Assembly (NCBI GenBank): GCA_021292165.1
Contig: CM037877.1
Location: forward strand, 126,546,402-126,610,401
Direction: 5' to 3'
Length of the DNA: 64,000 bases
Source of the DNA: Shinisaurus crocodilurus
Taxonomy: Eukaryota; Chordata; Lepidosauria; Squamata; Shinisauridae
The notes below the pieces were generated by a model, which was not told where the DNA came from, ran no database searches, and was given only the letters and a program-made list of their open reading frames with translations. Within the stretch, counting starts at the first letter, position 1. Each line of letters starts with the position of its first letter. This document shows positions 21,520 through 32,983 of this stretch, piece by piece. Made by a program: the position numbers and the translations under genes.

Positions 21520-21764
21520 GAGTTTATTTAATTTATTTATTATATTTACGTATACCCCACCTTTTCCCCTGCAAGGAACCCAAGGCGGCTTACATAATCC
21601 TCCTCTCCATTTTATCCTCACAACAACCCTGTGAGGTAGGTCAGGCTGAGAGTCAGTGACTGCCCCAAAGGCACCCAGTGAGTTTCATGGCCGAGCGGGG
21701 ACTAGAACCCGGATCTCCCAAGTCCCAGTCCAACACTCTCACCACTACGCCAGAGCTCTCTACT
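21520..21764 (-). mobile_element. Sauria-type tRNA SINE
   Basis: On the minus strand it begins with a tRNA-like head (GCGTAGTGGTGAGAGTGTTGG as A box, GGTTCTAGTCCC as B box), a middle ending in GCCGCCTTGGGTTCCTTGC, and an AT-rich TAAA tail at 21520-21545. These are features of squamate Sauria SINEs, whose 3' end resembles Bov-B LINEs. Confidence 0.85.
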
Positions 21765-22395
21765 GCCTGACCTCCTTATGCTCTGTTGCTTCAGCCCCCC
21801 CCTTCCCCACCCAGCTCACTTCCGGTATCAAAGCCAAACTGGGAGAAAAGTGCCCCATAAATGTGGCTCCCCTGGTCACATCATGTTTGGTCCTGAGAAC
21901 TAAGAGTCGTGTGGAGCTGGATTGGATACTCATTGTCCAAAACTAGGTAGGAATTCAGTCACAGCCCTACAATAACACAATGGACCAAAGCAGCGGGCTG
22001 CTGGAGTATTAACTGAGCCCACAGCAACCTATCTAGAAGCCATCATTTTCATTAGCAAACATTAATTAGGACATGGTCTCAGTGCCTAATGGAATGGAAA
22101 AGTCACTCAAATGAGACATAAAGCCAATAGAGAAAGTTCTGGACTGGGTTGGTGTAAGCTCATAAATAGTGAGACACATAGGAAAGAGACGGATTCATGT
22201 GGGGGTGGGGAAGGGCAGGGCAGGATGGGATCAAGGAAATTAGGCGGCCATGAAAAATGGAGAGTGGAATTCTAAAAAAGCAAACAGAGAAAATCATTTA
22301 ATTCAACAAAAAAAAGCAGAATGAGAGGGAAAGAGAAGGAAAATAAACATCTCTTGATAAGAAGGGGGAGGGGAAGTGAAAGCATAGTAGCTTTC

Positions 22396-22545
22396 ATAGA
22401 TCATAGAGTTGGAAGGAGCCTACAAGGCCATCGAGTCCAACCCCCTGCTCAATGCAGGAAACTAGAGGAGGGGTCTCCCATCCAAGTAATAACCAGGCCT
22501 GACCCTGCTTAGCTTTCCACGCTCAGACAAGCTGAGCCAGCGTAA
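22396..22545 (-). mobile_element. 5S rRNA-headed SINE with CR1 tail
   Basis: On the minus strand, about 22536-22470 matches the 5S rRNA internal promoter region: AAGCTAAGCAGGGTC and ACTTGGATGGGAGACC are almost intact. It is followed directly by the CR1 3' end (22466-22396, through TTGGACTCGATGGCC to TGATCTATGA). A 5S head with a CR1-type tail is the design of SINE3-class elements. The 5S part lacks its first ~25 bases, so it is 5'-truncated. It could be a CR1 fragment abutting a 5S pseudogene by chance, which I think less likely. Confidence 0.8.
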
Positions 22546-23396
22546 GCCACAAGCTTTAAAGATAGGAACAGTTCAGTCAAATAAAGAAACCCTCTGGTAA
22601 ATATATATAGCAGGAAATTAAAACATCCATGGTTTAGGTATAAAAAAGCAAAGATGATTAAAAGCATTCTTGAAAATTAAATAGAGATGTAATTTTGAAA
22701 TGTACTAGTCTACAAAATTATCTGGATGCACACATATACCTCCAAGTATAATTTGCTCATGCACCATGAGGCAACTGCATCCAGGCCATGGATACACAAT
22801 ACTGCTTATTGTCTTTGCTGTACAACACACAGAGACTGATCTTCATTTTTTTAGAAGAAGGGGGATGAAAGGGCAAAGGCTATGGAAGTTATAGCAACAG
22901 ATGGGTTGGCTCCCTAAGGAGCCATTCCATTGTTCACCCTCATTGCCACCTCCCTTAGGCAAAAGAGGAATACAATCTCTCCCTAATATTGTATGCTAAC
23001 TGTGGTATGGCACAAACTCAACCGGAACAGGAAGGGAAGAGCATATTCTTGTCCTCTACAGAAAAAGAGAAACATTCATACACCATATAAATAAATCCTC
23101 TTAGTCGTATTTGGGTTCAGTTCACACAAGATGTTTCACCCTACAAGGAAACAGTGCCATCTGTTCTCAGGCACGCATTCATGCAAACAGCCTAAGTGGC
23201 TGATCAGCAATTCCCATGATTACAACAGCAGTTTTCCAGTTGCTGTGACCATGGAAATTGCAGCCAGCTGTATCTGCAATTCCCAGATACCTAGGAATGA
23301 CTCATGGGTAGCAGAAAATGTCTTGCTGCCTGGAAGAAGCAGACTGAATCACATCCATACAAAATAATTCCCTCCACATAGAAAGCTAGCATAGAT
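22546..23396. other. unique intronic DNA
   Basis: No gene or repeat was recognised. Confidence 0.5.
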
Positions 23397-23446
23397 TTCA
23401 TAGATCATAGAGTTGGAAAGAGCCTACAAGGCTATTGAGTCCATGG
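23397..23446 (-). mobile_element. CR1-type 3' tail, very short
   Basis: CATAGATCATAGAGTTGG and AGCCTACAAGGC match the tail of the 5S/CR1 SINE at 22396. It is probably a severely truncated member of the same family. Confidence 0.65.
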
Positions 23447-23624
23447 AGTCCTGCTAGTTTCCACTATGCTACAGCAGTTCTCAGACGTTAAAGTACATTC
23501 ACAGTGCAATCCTGTACATGTCTACTCAGAAGTATGTCCTATTGAGTTCAGTGGGATTTGCTCCTAGGTAAGTGAGTACAGGATTGCAGCCTAAGGTTTG
23601 CTTAAGGCTGCAAATCATATACAC

Positions 23625-23763
23625 CATGGATGGGGACCCTGTGGCCCTCCAGGTGTTAATGGACTATAACTCTCATCATCCCTGACCATTGGCCATGCTG
23701 GCCTGGGGCTGATGGGGGTTGGAAACCAAGATCATCCAAAGGGCCACAGGTTTATCAGCCCTG
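23625..23763. mobile_element. hAT-like inverted-repeat MITE
   Basis: The left half (GGCCCTCCAGGTGTTAATGG, then TATAACTCTCATCATCCC) pairs with the right half (GATGGGGGTTGGAAACCAAG, then GGGCCACAGG). The last bases are CCCTG. Target duplication is decayed. Confidence 0.68.
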
Positions 23764-24069
23764 CTATAACATGTACTTGGAAAAAACCTCATAAACTGTG
23801 AGAGACATGGGAAGTGAAGTCTCCTTGATCTCAGTGGGATTTACTTCTGAATACACACTAATAGACTAAAGCTACATGGCTGCAATCCTATGGACACTTA
23901 CATGGGAGTAAGTCTTAATGAAGTGAGTCAGCTATATTTCTGAGTACATATGACTGTGCCGTGCCTGTGAACTTGGCCATAAAGAAACTAAAACTTTGTT
24001 TGAGGTATGCTAGTTTCATTGTATTACATGCCCTATTTAATTAAGACTGTATTTGGAATTACGTTAGAC

Positions 24070-24279
24070 CAGTGTTCTCCAACCTTGGGTGCCCAGATAT
24101 TTTTGGCCTTCAACTCCCAGCATGCCCCAGCCAGTTGTAGGCTGGGGTAAGCTGGGAGTTGTAGGCCAAAAACATCTGGGGACTCAAAGTTGGAGAACAC
24201 TGCCTTAAAAGGTAGTGGCTGGAGCATGCTGGGAGCTATAGGCCAAAAACATCTGGGCACCCAAGGTTGGAGAACACTG
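24070..24279. mobile_element. foldback hAT MITE, copy A, with a foreign segment
   Basis: Ends CAGTGTTCTCCAACC and GGTTGGAGAACACTG, with flanking octamers CGTTAGAC (24062-24069) and TGTTAGAC (24280-24287). At 210 bp it is longer than its relatives because 24179-24216 duplicates the right end of copy B together with part of copy B's own flank. Confidence 0.9.
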
Positions 24280-24419
24280 TGTTAGACTGCATTTCTGTGT
24301 TCACAATTAGAGTTAACAATTGAGCAGAAAATGAAGGACTGCACTGCTTTTTGCTGTTAACAGCAGCTTAGGCTGCAGATAACAGCAAGTGAAATTTCTC
24401 ATGGCATAGATATCAGGTT

Positions 24420-24610
24420 TGTTTGTTTACTCCATTTTTATACCATCTCTTCTTAGGGTGGCATACATGGTTCTTCCTCTCCCATTTTATCCTCACAACA
24501 ACCCTGCGTACATGAGGGTGAGATATAGTGACTGGCCCAAGGTCACCCAGTGAACTTCATGGCTGCAAGGAGATTTGAATCTAGTCCAACACTTTAGGCT
24601 TCATCACCTG
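24420..24610 (-). mobile_element. old tRNA SINE, Sauria-like
   Basis: TTTTATCCTCACAACAACCC and GGTCACCCAGTGAACTTCATGG match the Sauria SINE body. The tRNA head is badly decayed (TTTGAATCTAG where the B box would be). Confidence 0.7.
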
Positions 24611-24813
24611 CTAATGTAATGAAATCAGTGGGACCATACTTACCGCCAAGTAAACATGGATAGGATGGGGCTGGATAGCTGATAGCTGTCAAACAAATCA
24701 TAAAACAAAGTAATATTTACTTTGAAATCAGTGCAAGATCCAATCCGTTAAGGTAGAGAAAGAGAAATAAAATAGCTGGTGTTCTTCCATCACACAGGAT
24801 GGAATCCTTAAAG

Positions 24814-24955
24814 CAGTGTTCTCCAACCTTGGGTCCCCAGATGTTTTTGGCCTACAACTCCCAGCATGCCCCAGCCAGCCAGCTCCCATGCTGGCTGGGG
24901 CATGCTGGGAGTTGTAGGCCAAAAACATCTAGGGACTCAAAGTTGGAGAACACTG
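24814..24955. mobile_element. foldback hAT MITE, copy B
   Basis: Near-perfect hairpin, ends CAGTGTTCTCC / GGAGAACACTG, with octamers CCTTAAAG (24806-24813) and CCTTAAAA (24956-24963). The private variant GGGACTCAAAGTTGG near its right end is shared only with copy A. Confidence 0.92.
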
Positions 24956-24963
24956 CCTTAAAA

Positions 24964-26109
24964 GGTAGTATTACTATATACAGCTAGGTGGTTTTCAGAA
25001 TCCACTGTCCCATAGCATGCTTTTAAAATCATTCAAATTGAAGTGAGTGTATCTGGCCTAGGGGAGGACACGGTCTCTCCTTCCTCTGCATCTTCATTAT
25101 ACTGTATGTTGTGGTTGCTGAGATCCCACCACTTCACACCAGGCGGTTAAGCAAGTGTGGGTTAACCAGCTGCAGGTGTACGTGTACATATAAATAGTTA
25201 AAACAAGCATGTTTCTGACTAGACTTAAGCCTATTGCTATGCATAAGCCAGAACTTCTATACAGTACCTCCATTGTGAAGATGTTGTCTTGGTCCAGGTG
25301 CTTGGTAGGCTGAAACACCTCCTTGCCATAAAAATGGCAACTCCAAATAGTCTGGAGAGCGTCTTTTTGTAAGTAGAGCATCTTTTATTGGCTATTTTTT
25401 CAATGGGGTAATCCCATCAGAACTTTTGAGGGCAAATGTGGTACATTTTGGATTTTAGGCAGCTCCTTCTCCCCTCTTGCAGTGGCTTCTGACAGATGCT
25501 GGAGGAGACTTGTTATATACTGCTTATCCCAAATCCTAGATTTTTCCACCAGGACCTTTAAAAAGTGGCACACAGCAAAGAGGAATCAAATAGGAGCATC
25601 CCCTCATTGTTTGATTTATTTTAAATCAACAAATAATAATACTCCTCCATCCATTTACAATGGGAGTAGCAGTGCGCTCCTATACATGTCTACTCAGAAG
25701 TAAGTCCCATTGAATGGGTATAGGATTGCTGCTTAAGTATGTGTGATGAGCTTCCAGAAAGAAGACAACAGCACTGTAATAGCAACAAAGTCAAGGGAAG
25801 AATAGGTTCTCAAACAAGTGCCGATTGGGCATAAACCTAACATTAAGGAGTTGGCTAATGCCCATCGAGCACCATGGTCCCACTGAATATATGCCTGAGA
25901 TATGTGTATCATATCCATATATCATAAATATGCCAATGTTTCAAATAAAGTTGCTTTTTCTAGAGTGCTGCTTTTATGTCCTAATTTTTTACTTTTGGCG
26001 TAGGGAGCATTTGGTGATAATGTTGCATGCTTGGTTGGTGGTAGTGGATTCAAGATTAAGAACCACTAGTCTCTTGGGTTTCAGACGGGAGTCCGAAATT
26101 TCTCAGCCC
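24964..26109. other. unique intronic DNA
   Basis: No exon was recognised. A fragment with the repeated reptile motif TACTCAGAAGTAAGTCCC lies at about 25682-25735. Confidence 0.5.
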
Positions 26110-26178
26110 TGTGGAGATGCCAAGGATTGAACCTGGGACCTTTTGCATGCAAAGCAGGTGCTCTACCACAGAACTGGT
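26110..26178 (-). mobile_element. tRNA-headed SINE, head only
   Basis: On the minus strand it reads TGGTAGAGCACCTGCTTTGC then AAGGTCCCAGGTTCAATCC, a tRNA-Ala-like A/B box pair with anticodon-loop TTTGCAT. It lacks the downstream SINE body. The same head occurs at 52336. Confidence 0.7.
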
Positions 26179-26587
26179 GCTGACTGGACAACTGGGCTTG
26201 TTATATATTGTATACAGGATAAGCTTTGTATTAAGAAAACTGGGGCTTTCCTCTGTCCCACTTATGAACTCCAGTGGACTAAGAAACTTTGCTTGAGGAA
26301 AGTGAGGAATCTGATGAGAGAAGGGGAGCCCTGATTATACTGGAACATAAACCCTCTTCATATGTTCTCTGTGTGGATGAATGCCTAAGCAGTGGCAGAT
26401 TCTGCCTTTCGACGTCCATGCATTGAAAGACATATCTGTAATGTGCAGCTGTGCCCAGTGGGGCTCCACACGATTGGGAACCCTGAAAAACAGAGTTCCC
26501 AATCATGTGGATTTCTGCTACCTCATGGTTGGAGGGCCTTGTCTCCACTTGCACAGTCAGTGTACATGTGGAGAATCTATGAAGAGG

Positions 26588-27408
26588 CAGGGATGGGGAC
26601 TCGGACTCGGGGACTCGACTCGTGAGTCCGACTGAGTCCCCCCTCTGACTCGAGTCCCACTCGAGTCCCAATAATTTATGTGGGACTCGAGACTCGACTC
26701 GGGACTCGAGCCCAAGGACTCCTCCGCCTCCGCCTCCGCCCTCGCCTCTGCCGCCGCCGCCCTCACCTCCTCCTCCTCCGCCTCCTCTGCCGCCGCCGCC
26801 ATCGCCATCACCGTCGCCATCGCACGCCGTGTCACGCCGGCAGCGCCGTCGCTCTGTTTTTGAACCACAGCAACCCCGCCAAAAACAGAGCGACGGCGCT
26901 GGCGGCGTGATGCGGCGTGCTGTGTGCTACGGCGATGGCGACGAGGTCGACGGCGGAGGAGGTGAGGGCGGCGGTGGCGGCGGTGGCGGTGGCGGCGGCG
27001 GCGGCAGCAGAGGCGAGGGCAGCAGCGGCGGCGGTGAGGTGAGGGCGGCGAGGGCAGCGGCGGCGGCAGCGGTGGCAGAGGCGAGGGCGGCGGCGAGGTG
27101 AGGGCGGCGGCGGTGGAGAGGTGAGGGCGGCGGCAGCGGTGAGGTGAGGGCGGCGGAGGTGGAGGTGAGGGCGGCAGCGGCAGCGGCCCATGGAGGGAGC
27201 AGGAGGGTCTCCGCGGGAGGAAGGGCAGCTCTTCTTCCTCTCGCGGAGACCCTCCTGCTCCCTCCATGGGCCGCCGCTTTGGGAGGGACTCGGGACTTGA
27301 CTCGAGTCACCATTTTGGACCTCGGACTCTAGACTCGACTCTAGACTCGGGTCCAAAGACTCTGGACTCGACTCGGGACTCGGGACCAAGGACTCTTCAA
27401 CATCCCTG
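26588..27408. mobile_element. long foldback hAT element of GAGTC and GGC repeats
   Basis: The ends are CAGGGATG and CATCCCTG with a perfect 8-bp target duplication TGAAGAGG (26580-26587 and 27409-27416). The outer ~120 bp at each end is rich in GGACTCG/GAGTC. The left interior is CCTCCGCC-rich and the right interior its G-rich complement, so the element can fold into one long hairpin. Two further perfect hairpins lie inside (about 26826-26930 and 27184-27272). No transposase is encoded; the many GC-rich frames here are low-complexity artefacts. Confidence 0.93.
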
Positions 27409-27416
27409 TGAAGAGG

Positions 27417-29447
27417 GCTAAAAATTCTTCTCATTTTCTAGTCAGGTACAACTCATCTTGTTTGCACAAATACCCATAAAGAAAATGCTCCCATCTCCCT
27501 AGTGTTTCCACTTTTTTAATGGCCCTGCTCCTATAAGCAGGGCAGAAAATTATCAGGTCAAGCTGTCACTGGCATGGTGGGAAAAGCTTCATCTGCTCAA
27601 TTTCTGTGTGTCTGGCTGCTATTAAAGGCACAGGAGCAGAGTCAGTACAATGCTGGCAATCCTAGTTCTTATAAGGTAGTGATTCTGAGTACAGAAGCAG
27701 CGGGTAGTTGTTATTTGGGATTAATGAACAATGATGAAGTGTTTTGTATGTAGTACTGGAACACTGAATAGTCAAATTCTTATTTATATTGCAATAATTA
27801 CTGCGCTTGGGCTGCAAGCCCCTTACATTTACTTGGGAGTAAGTCTTCATTGAACTAAAAAGGATTTGTGTCTTTTTGTGTATAGGATTGCACTGCCAAT
27901 GGATTATATCAAGTGGCAAACATGAAACAAGCGAGAGCGAGCGGGGCAAAGTTCATCTGACTGATGCTTAAAATTACAAATGGACTTGATGTTTTGTAAG
28001 GCTGTGGTTAGCTGGGTTAATATGAATTTTCAGCCTCCCTCATTTCCTTTGCTGTCAATTCCAATATTTATTATTTTTCTTGACTAACAACAACAAAAAA
28101 CTGCATGGATATTTTAATCCAGAAAAGGCTTAGAGAAGATCAGTGCATTCAGAATATTGGCAGAGAGCACAGTAACACACACACAGTTGTTTCTCAGCAA
28201 GCATATAAATTTTGCTCTCTGTGAGCTGTTCCAGAATTAGTCGGCAGAATGTAGGACTTCTCTGTAGCAGGGAATATTAATCACGCCAGCCAGAGGGAAA
28301 AGCTGCAGCCAGCACAGCATAAACAAAGACAGGAAAGAGGAGGAATCAGGTTATCCATGCAATTTCCTGCCAGCCTGCCCCCCCCCCCATCCCTTAAAGA
28401 AATGCATTTATTTAATAATAGCGTTATTTTACACTGACCCTTAGGATAAACAAGTGGGCTAATCTTAATATATATTGATTTATAGTCTAGGATTCTGGTG
28501 GTGGCTTAAACAATTGGGCAACCAAGACTATTTCCTTTAGAAGTAGTTTCAGCAAAAGCTTTTTTTTTTTAATCTGAATGACATCTCAGAAGCAGAAGGT
28601 GTCAAAATCCTTACAGACGATGGGGTAAAAGTGATGAATTGAAAGAAGTGAAGCCACATGAAAAAGCTGCTTGAATGTGCCATACAGATACAAATGTCTC
28701 TGCCGGGGAAAGGGAGCTGCATGGTAAAGCCTGTACTGTTTCTCAGTCTTGAAATACTCTCGCATTTTTAAAGGCTTCCCTTCTCATGACAAAGATTTAT
28801 TAAAAGAAAGCAATGGAGGGGACATGAGGCAGAGCCAAAGCATGGTACTTACAATATAGTTTTCATTATGTAGAGTGAGCCCCACCTGTTCCTAGGAAAT
28901 GACAGATCGTGACTTTAGGGCTGTGTGGAGTCTACAGGAGCATACATGTGCCGCCCTCCACCCCCACAAGAAAGAGACTCTGTCAGTAAAAAGAGGAGTG
29001 TGGGGGATACCCTTTCTGGTGTTGCTGCCACAGCACTGAGTTGCTGATTGAGTGACACTATGCTTTGTGCTCAATAAGCAGCCATCTTGGCTGCCTGTTG
29101 AGACATCTCAATTCAAGGCTATTTTTACTTGTCACTCTATATTGTCAGTTTCGTTCTATTTCTGCTTCATTTAAAATGGATTTCAAGCAAAACCCATCCT
29201 CTCCAACTGAACGAGTCTACAGATTTTGTGCTTTGGACAAGAGAATCTTATAATCAGGGCAACTATTATGCTATGCAGAGAACCCCACAATTGCATGCCA
29301 AGGAAATGACAATAGGCAGAATCCAGGGGGACGTTCTTCTGCACTCACCCCACTGAAATGAATGGAGAGGGCACCAGCTCAGATCCTGCTCCAGAATTAT
29401 CATGATCTGCCTCAGGGTCCACACTGGGAGCCAAACTAAAAGTTCTG
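27417..29447. other. mostly unique intronic DNA
   Basis: No exon was recognised. About 28150-28400 has balanced composition and no repeat resemblance and could be a conserved non-coding element, but I cannot test that. A C run is at 28378-28389. Confidence 0.45.
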
Positions 29448-29816
29448 TTAATCACACATAGTTATGCATGGTTGGCTAACTTACTTTAGTGTAAAGGCTT
29501 GGGCCCAATTCAGATCAGGACTGTGGCAATTTGGGAGGAGGGATTTAAGTTTCTTGCCTCCAATTTTTGGCCCAAAATTCCACCCCCCATTGGGGTGGTA
29601 AAAACAAAACAAAATCTCAATTGGAATCAATGCAGACTTTTTTTCTTTTTTTAACCATCCCCGTGAGGGGGAATGGAATTTTGGGCCAAAAATGGGAGAG
29701 GGAAACTTAAATTCCCCCTCCCAAATTGTCATAGTCCTGCTCCAAATCAGGCCCAAGCTGATTTCTCCAATCAGAATAATTGTCTGGAGTATACATAGCT
29801 TCTGATTCTGAACTTC
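29448..29816. mobile_element. foldback element, TATGCATG/CCAATTCAGATCA family
   Basis: Arms at about 29500-29580 and 29660-29760 pair (GCTTGGGCC…GGACTGTGGCAATTTGGGAGG against its complement), around a centre AATTGGAATCAATGCAGAC that also occurs at 43674. The outer ends (CACACATAGTTATGCATG / GTATACATAGCTTCTG) correspond to those of the 43484 copy. Superfamily not determined. Confidence 0.7.
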
Positions 29817-30362
29817 TAACTTTAAGCTTCATAAACATCAGAAAATGGACAATTTGTGTCTTGGAAGGCTTAGAGGACACACCAGTCAGGAAGCTAGACA
29901 GGCACTTTATTGTCTCTCATAAACAACAGACACAGTGTCCTGCTCCAGCTGGGCCAGGCTGAAGGCTATGAAAATGCAGGGATGAATCCAAATAGGAAAG
30001 TCAATTAAGTAGGCAAATAGTCAAGCACTTTCTGGTTTCAGTCCAGAAAGGGAACAGGCTAAGGCAGGAGTGGTCAAAATACAGGCAATGGTCAAGGCAC
30101 AGTTTAATCAGGCAAGTAAACACAATCCAAGAAGCAGAGTCAGGAAGGAGCACAGAGGTCAGTAGCACAGAGGTTCAAACACATGGCATGGTCAAGTGAA
30201 AACAGGATACCAGAGACAGGAGCTGAAGATAAGACACAGTTTCCAGCAGCTTTCAAGTTACAACTGAGAACTGATATAGCTAGAGCTACCAGAGCCCCAC
30301 CCAAGGCTCAGTTGCATCATGTTAAAGGCTTATCAGATGTCCTTCTCATGAGGAGAGCCTGA
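29817..30362. other. unique intronic DNA
   Basis: No gene or repeat was recognised. Confidence 0.5.
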
Positions 30363-30416
30363 TTCATAGAATCATAGAATAGTTAGAGTTGGAAGGGGCC
30401 TACAAGGCCATCGAGT

Positions 30417-30523
30417 CAGGGAGCCAGGGCCGGTGCAAGGCAAGATCAGATATTTAGCGCCTTAGGCAAGATCAGATATTTAGCCCCCCCCACTTGAGCC
30501 CTCCCTCCCTCCAGCCCTATGCC

Positions 30524-30577
<54 letters not shown>

Positions 30578-31087
30578 ACTTTTAGGTGATTAATTTAACC
30601 CTACTAAAATGACACAATGGGACTTACTTCTGAGTAGACTCGTAGGCAACACAGGCAGCGGAGGCGCGATTCCCTCGGCGGTGGTGCTGGCGTTTGGCGG
30701 CGCGCGAGCCACTGCATGCGGGAAGCAGCGTCAGCATCGATTCCCTCTGCGCAGCTGCCTGCCGTTTGGCGGCGCACGTGCCCAGGGAGCCGGAGAGGAG
30801 CCACTGCGACGCGTGGGGGAAGTGGCGGCAGCGGATCCGGCCCAGTTGCCGGTGGGCTGGCCGCAAGTAGCAGCTGCCGTGGCCCTCTGGAAGCAGCGTC
30901 AGACCGACAGGTGTGGGGCGGAGGAGGTGGTGGTTGTGCCGCCAATCTGCTGTCCCGCCAAACAGCTGGGTGAAGATCAGCTGTTTGGCGCAGAAAATTA
31001 AAGGGGCGCCGCGGAGCGTTTCTGCGCCCCCTTTAGCCGTGCGCTCTAGGCAGCCGCCTAGTTCGCCTAGTGATAGTGCCGGCCCTG
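30417..31087. mobile_element. hAT element, CAGGGCCGGTGC family, 671 bp
   Basis: It interrupts the CR1 3' end. Flanking octamers are CATCGAGT (30409-30416) and CATCAAGT (31088-31095). Left end CAGGGAGC plus CAGGGCCGGTGCAAGG, right end GTGCCGGCCCTG. It contains an (ATT)n run at about 30527-30576 and GC-rich DNA at 30650-31020 with no convincing coding sequence. Confidence 0.9.
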
Positions 31088-31618
31088 CATCAAGTCCAAC
31101 CCCCTGCTCAATGCAGGAATCCAGGTCAAAGCATCCCTGACAGATGGCTGTCCAGCTGCACCTTGAATGCCTCCACTGTTGGAGAGCCCACCACCTCCCT
31201 AGGTAGTTGGTTCCATTGGCGTATTGCTCTAACAGTCAGGAAATTTTTCCTGATGTCCAGGCGGAATCTGGCTTCCTGTAACTTGAGCCCATTATTCCGT
31301 GTCCTGCAATCTGGGATGGTGGAGAAGTGATCCTGGCCCCTCTCTGTGTGACAACTTTTCAAGCAATTGAAGAGTGCTATCATATTCCCCCTCAATCTCC
31401 TCTTCTGAAGGCTAAATATGCCCAGTTTCTTCAGACTCTCCTCATAGGGCTTTGCTTCCAGTCCCCTGATCATCTTTGTTGCCCTCCTCTGAACCCTTTC
31501 CAGTTTGTCTACATCCTTCTTAAAGTGTGGTGCCCAGAACTGGATGCAGTACTCAAGATGAGGCCTAACCAGTGCTGAATAGAGGGGAACTAGTACTTCA
31601 TGTGATTTGGAAGCTATA

Positions 31619-32983
31619 CAGTAATACCTTGGATTATGAGCATAATTCGTTCCAGAACCATGCTCGTGATCCAAAATACTCGTACATCAAAGCGAGTTTC
31701 CCCATTAGAAATAATGGGAACTCAGATGATTCGTTCCACAACCATTTAATCACTGCTTTGCCCCATGAAGGGAGCCGGCAAAGCAGTGATTAAATGGTTC
31801 TGGAATGAATCAGTGGAGTTCCCATTATTTCTAATGGGGAAACTTGCTTTGATGCGCTGGCTCCCGGGGTCCTGGCCGCGCCTCGCCTGCCTCCACTCAC
31901 TCTGCCAGGAGTGGACAGGAGACGGGGGCTTCCCTGGAGGCGCGGCGCGGCCGGGCTTGGCCGCCGCCTCGCGCTGCTGCGCCGGCCGGCCGAGAGTCCA
32001 GGAGGTGAAGGCTTCCCATGAGGCGAGGCGCGGCGCAGCCGGGCTCGCCCACCGCCTCGCGCTGCTTTGCCAGCCGGCCGAGAGTCCAGGAGGCAGGGGC
32101 TTCCCGCGAGGCTTGCCCGGGCTTGCCCACCGCCTCGCGCTGCTGCGCCAGCCGGCCGAGTGCCCAGGAGGTGCATCTCCCTGCCAGGGAGCCGGCAAGT
32201 GCTTTGCCGGCTCCCGGGGAGATGCGTGGAGCCGCTCCCGCTGCTTCCTACCATTCTAAACAAGCGGCAGCTCGCCTCTCCGCTGTGAGCCACCCGCGCT
32301 GCTGGCGCCGGTCCCGTCGCGTCACTTCCGGATGCGACGGGACCGGCGCTGGCAGCGCGGGGGCTCGCTGCGGAGAGGCGAGCCGCCGCTTGAAAATATG
32401 TAAAAGGGAGCCACATACAGTACCTAGAAGAGAAAAGGGAGCCGCTTTTCCAGTGGCGGCTCGCCTCTTCGCTGTGAGCTGCCCGCGCTGCTGGCGCCGG
32501 TCCCGTCGCGTCACTTCCGGATGCGACGGGACCGGCGCTGGCAGCGCGGGGGCTCGCTGCGGAGAGGCGAGCCGCCGCTTGAAAACAAAAGGGAGCCACA
32601 TACTGTACCTATAGTAGAAGAGAAAAGGGAGCCGCTTCAGGATGCAACCCGGGTATGGCAGCGCAGGCGGCTCGCCGCAGAGAGGCGAGCCGCCGCTGGA
32701 AAAGAAAAGGTGGGGAGCGGTGGGAGCACCTCCACACATGGAGGCGGCAGTGCTTTTCCGGCTCCCTGGCAAGGAGCCGCGGAGGCCAGGCGTGGGCGTT
32801 CACTCTGCGCCGGCTCCCGGGTGGCTCCACGTAGCGTGGAGCCGCCCAGAGCCAGCAGCGAGTAACCCGGTGTGCTCGTTTTTCAAGACCTCGCTCGTTC
32901 AGCGAGTCAAAATTTTTTTTAAAATTTTGCTCGTCTTTCAAAATGCTCGCACACCGGGTTACTCGTAATCCAAGGTATTACTG
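31619..32983. mobile_element. Tigger-like non-autonomous element with hairpins, 1365 bp
   Basis: Termini CAGTAATACCTTGGATTA / TAATCCAAGGTATTACTG, flanked by TA (31617-31618, 32984-32985) inside CR1. A strong foldback with ~78-bp arms spans about 31679-31850. The GC-rich interior holds two direct repeats of about 190 bp (about 32265-32405 and 32455-32600), each with a CCGGTCCCGTCGCG palindrome. No transposase. Long GC-rich frames on both strands are artefacts of this composition. Confidence 0.92.

Noticed and set aside
22470..22536. 5S rRNA gene
   Set aside because: Only part of the 5S sequence is present, with substitutions in conserved positions, and it is fused to a CR1 tail. It is a SINE or pseudogene.
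26557..27434. Ala/Pro/Arg/Gly-rich frames that look like a disordered protein
   Set aside because: All are translations of the GGC/GAGTC repeats of the foldback hAT.
31765..32865. Long GC-rich reading frames on both strands (up to 269 codons)
   Set aside because: They lie inside the Tigger-like element, overlap on both strands, and are rich in Ala/Arg/Pro/Ser because of GC-rich direct and inverted repeats. No domain is visible.
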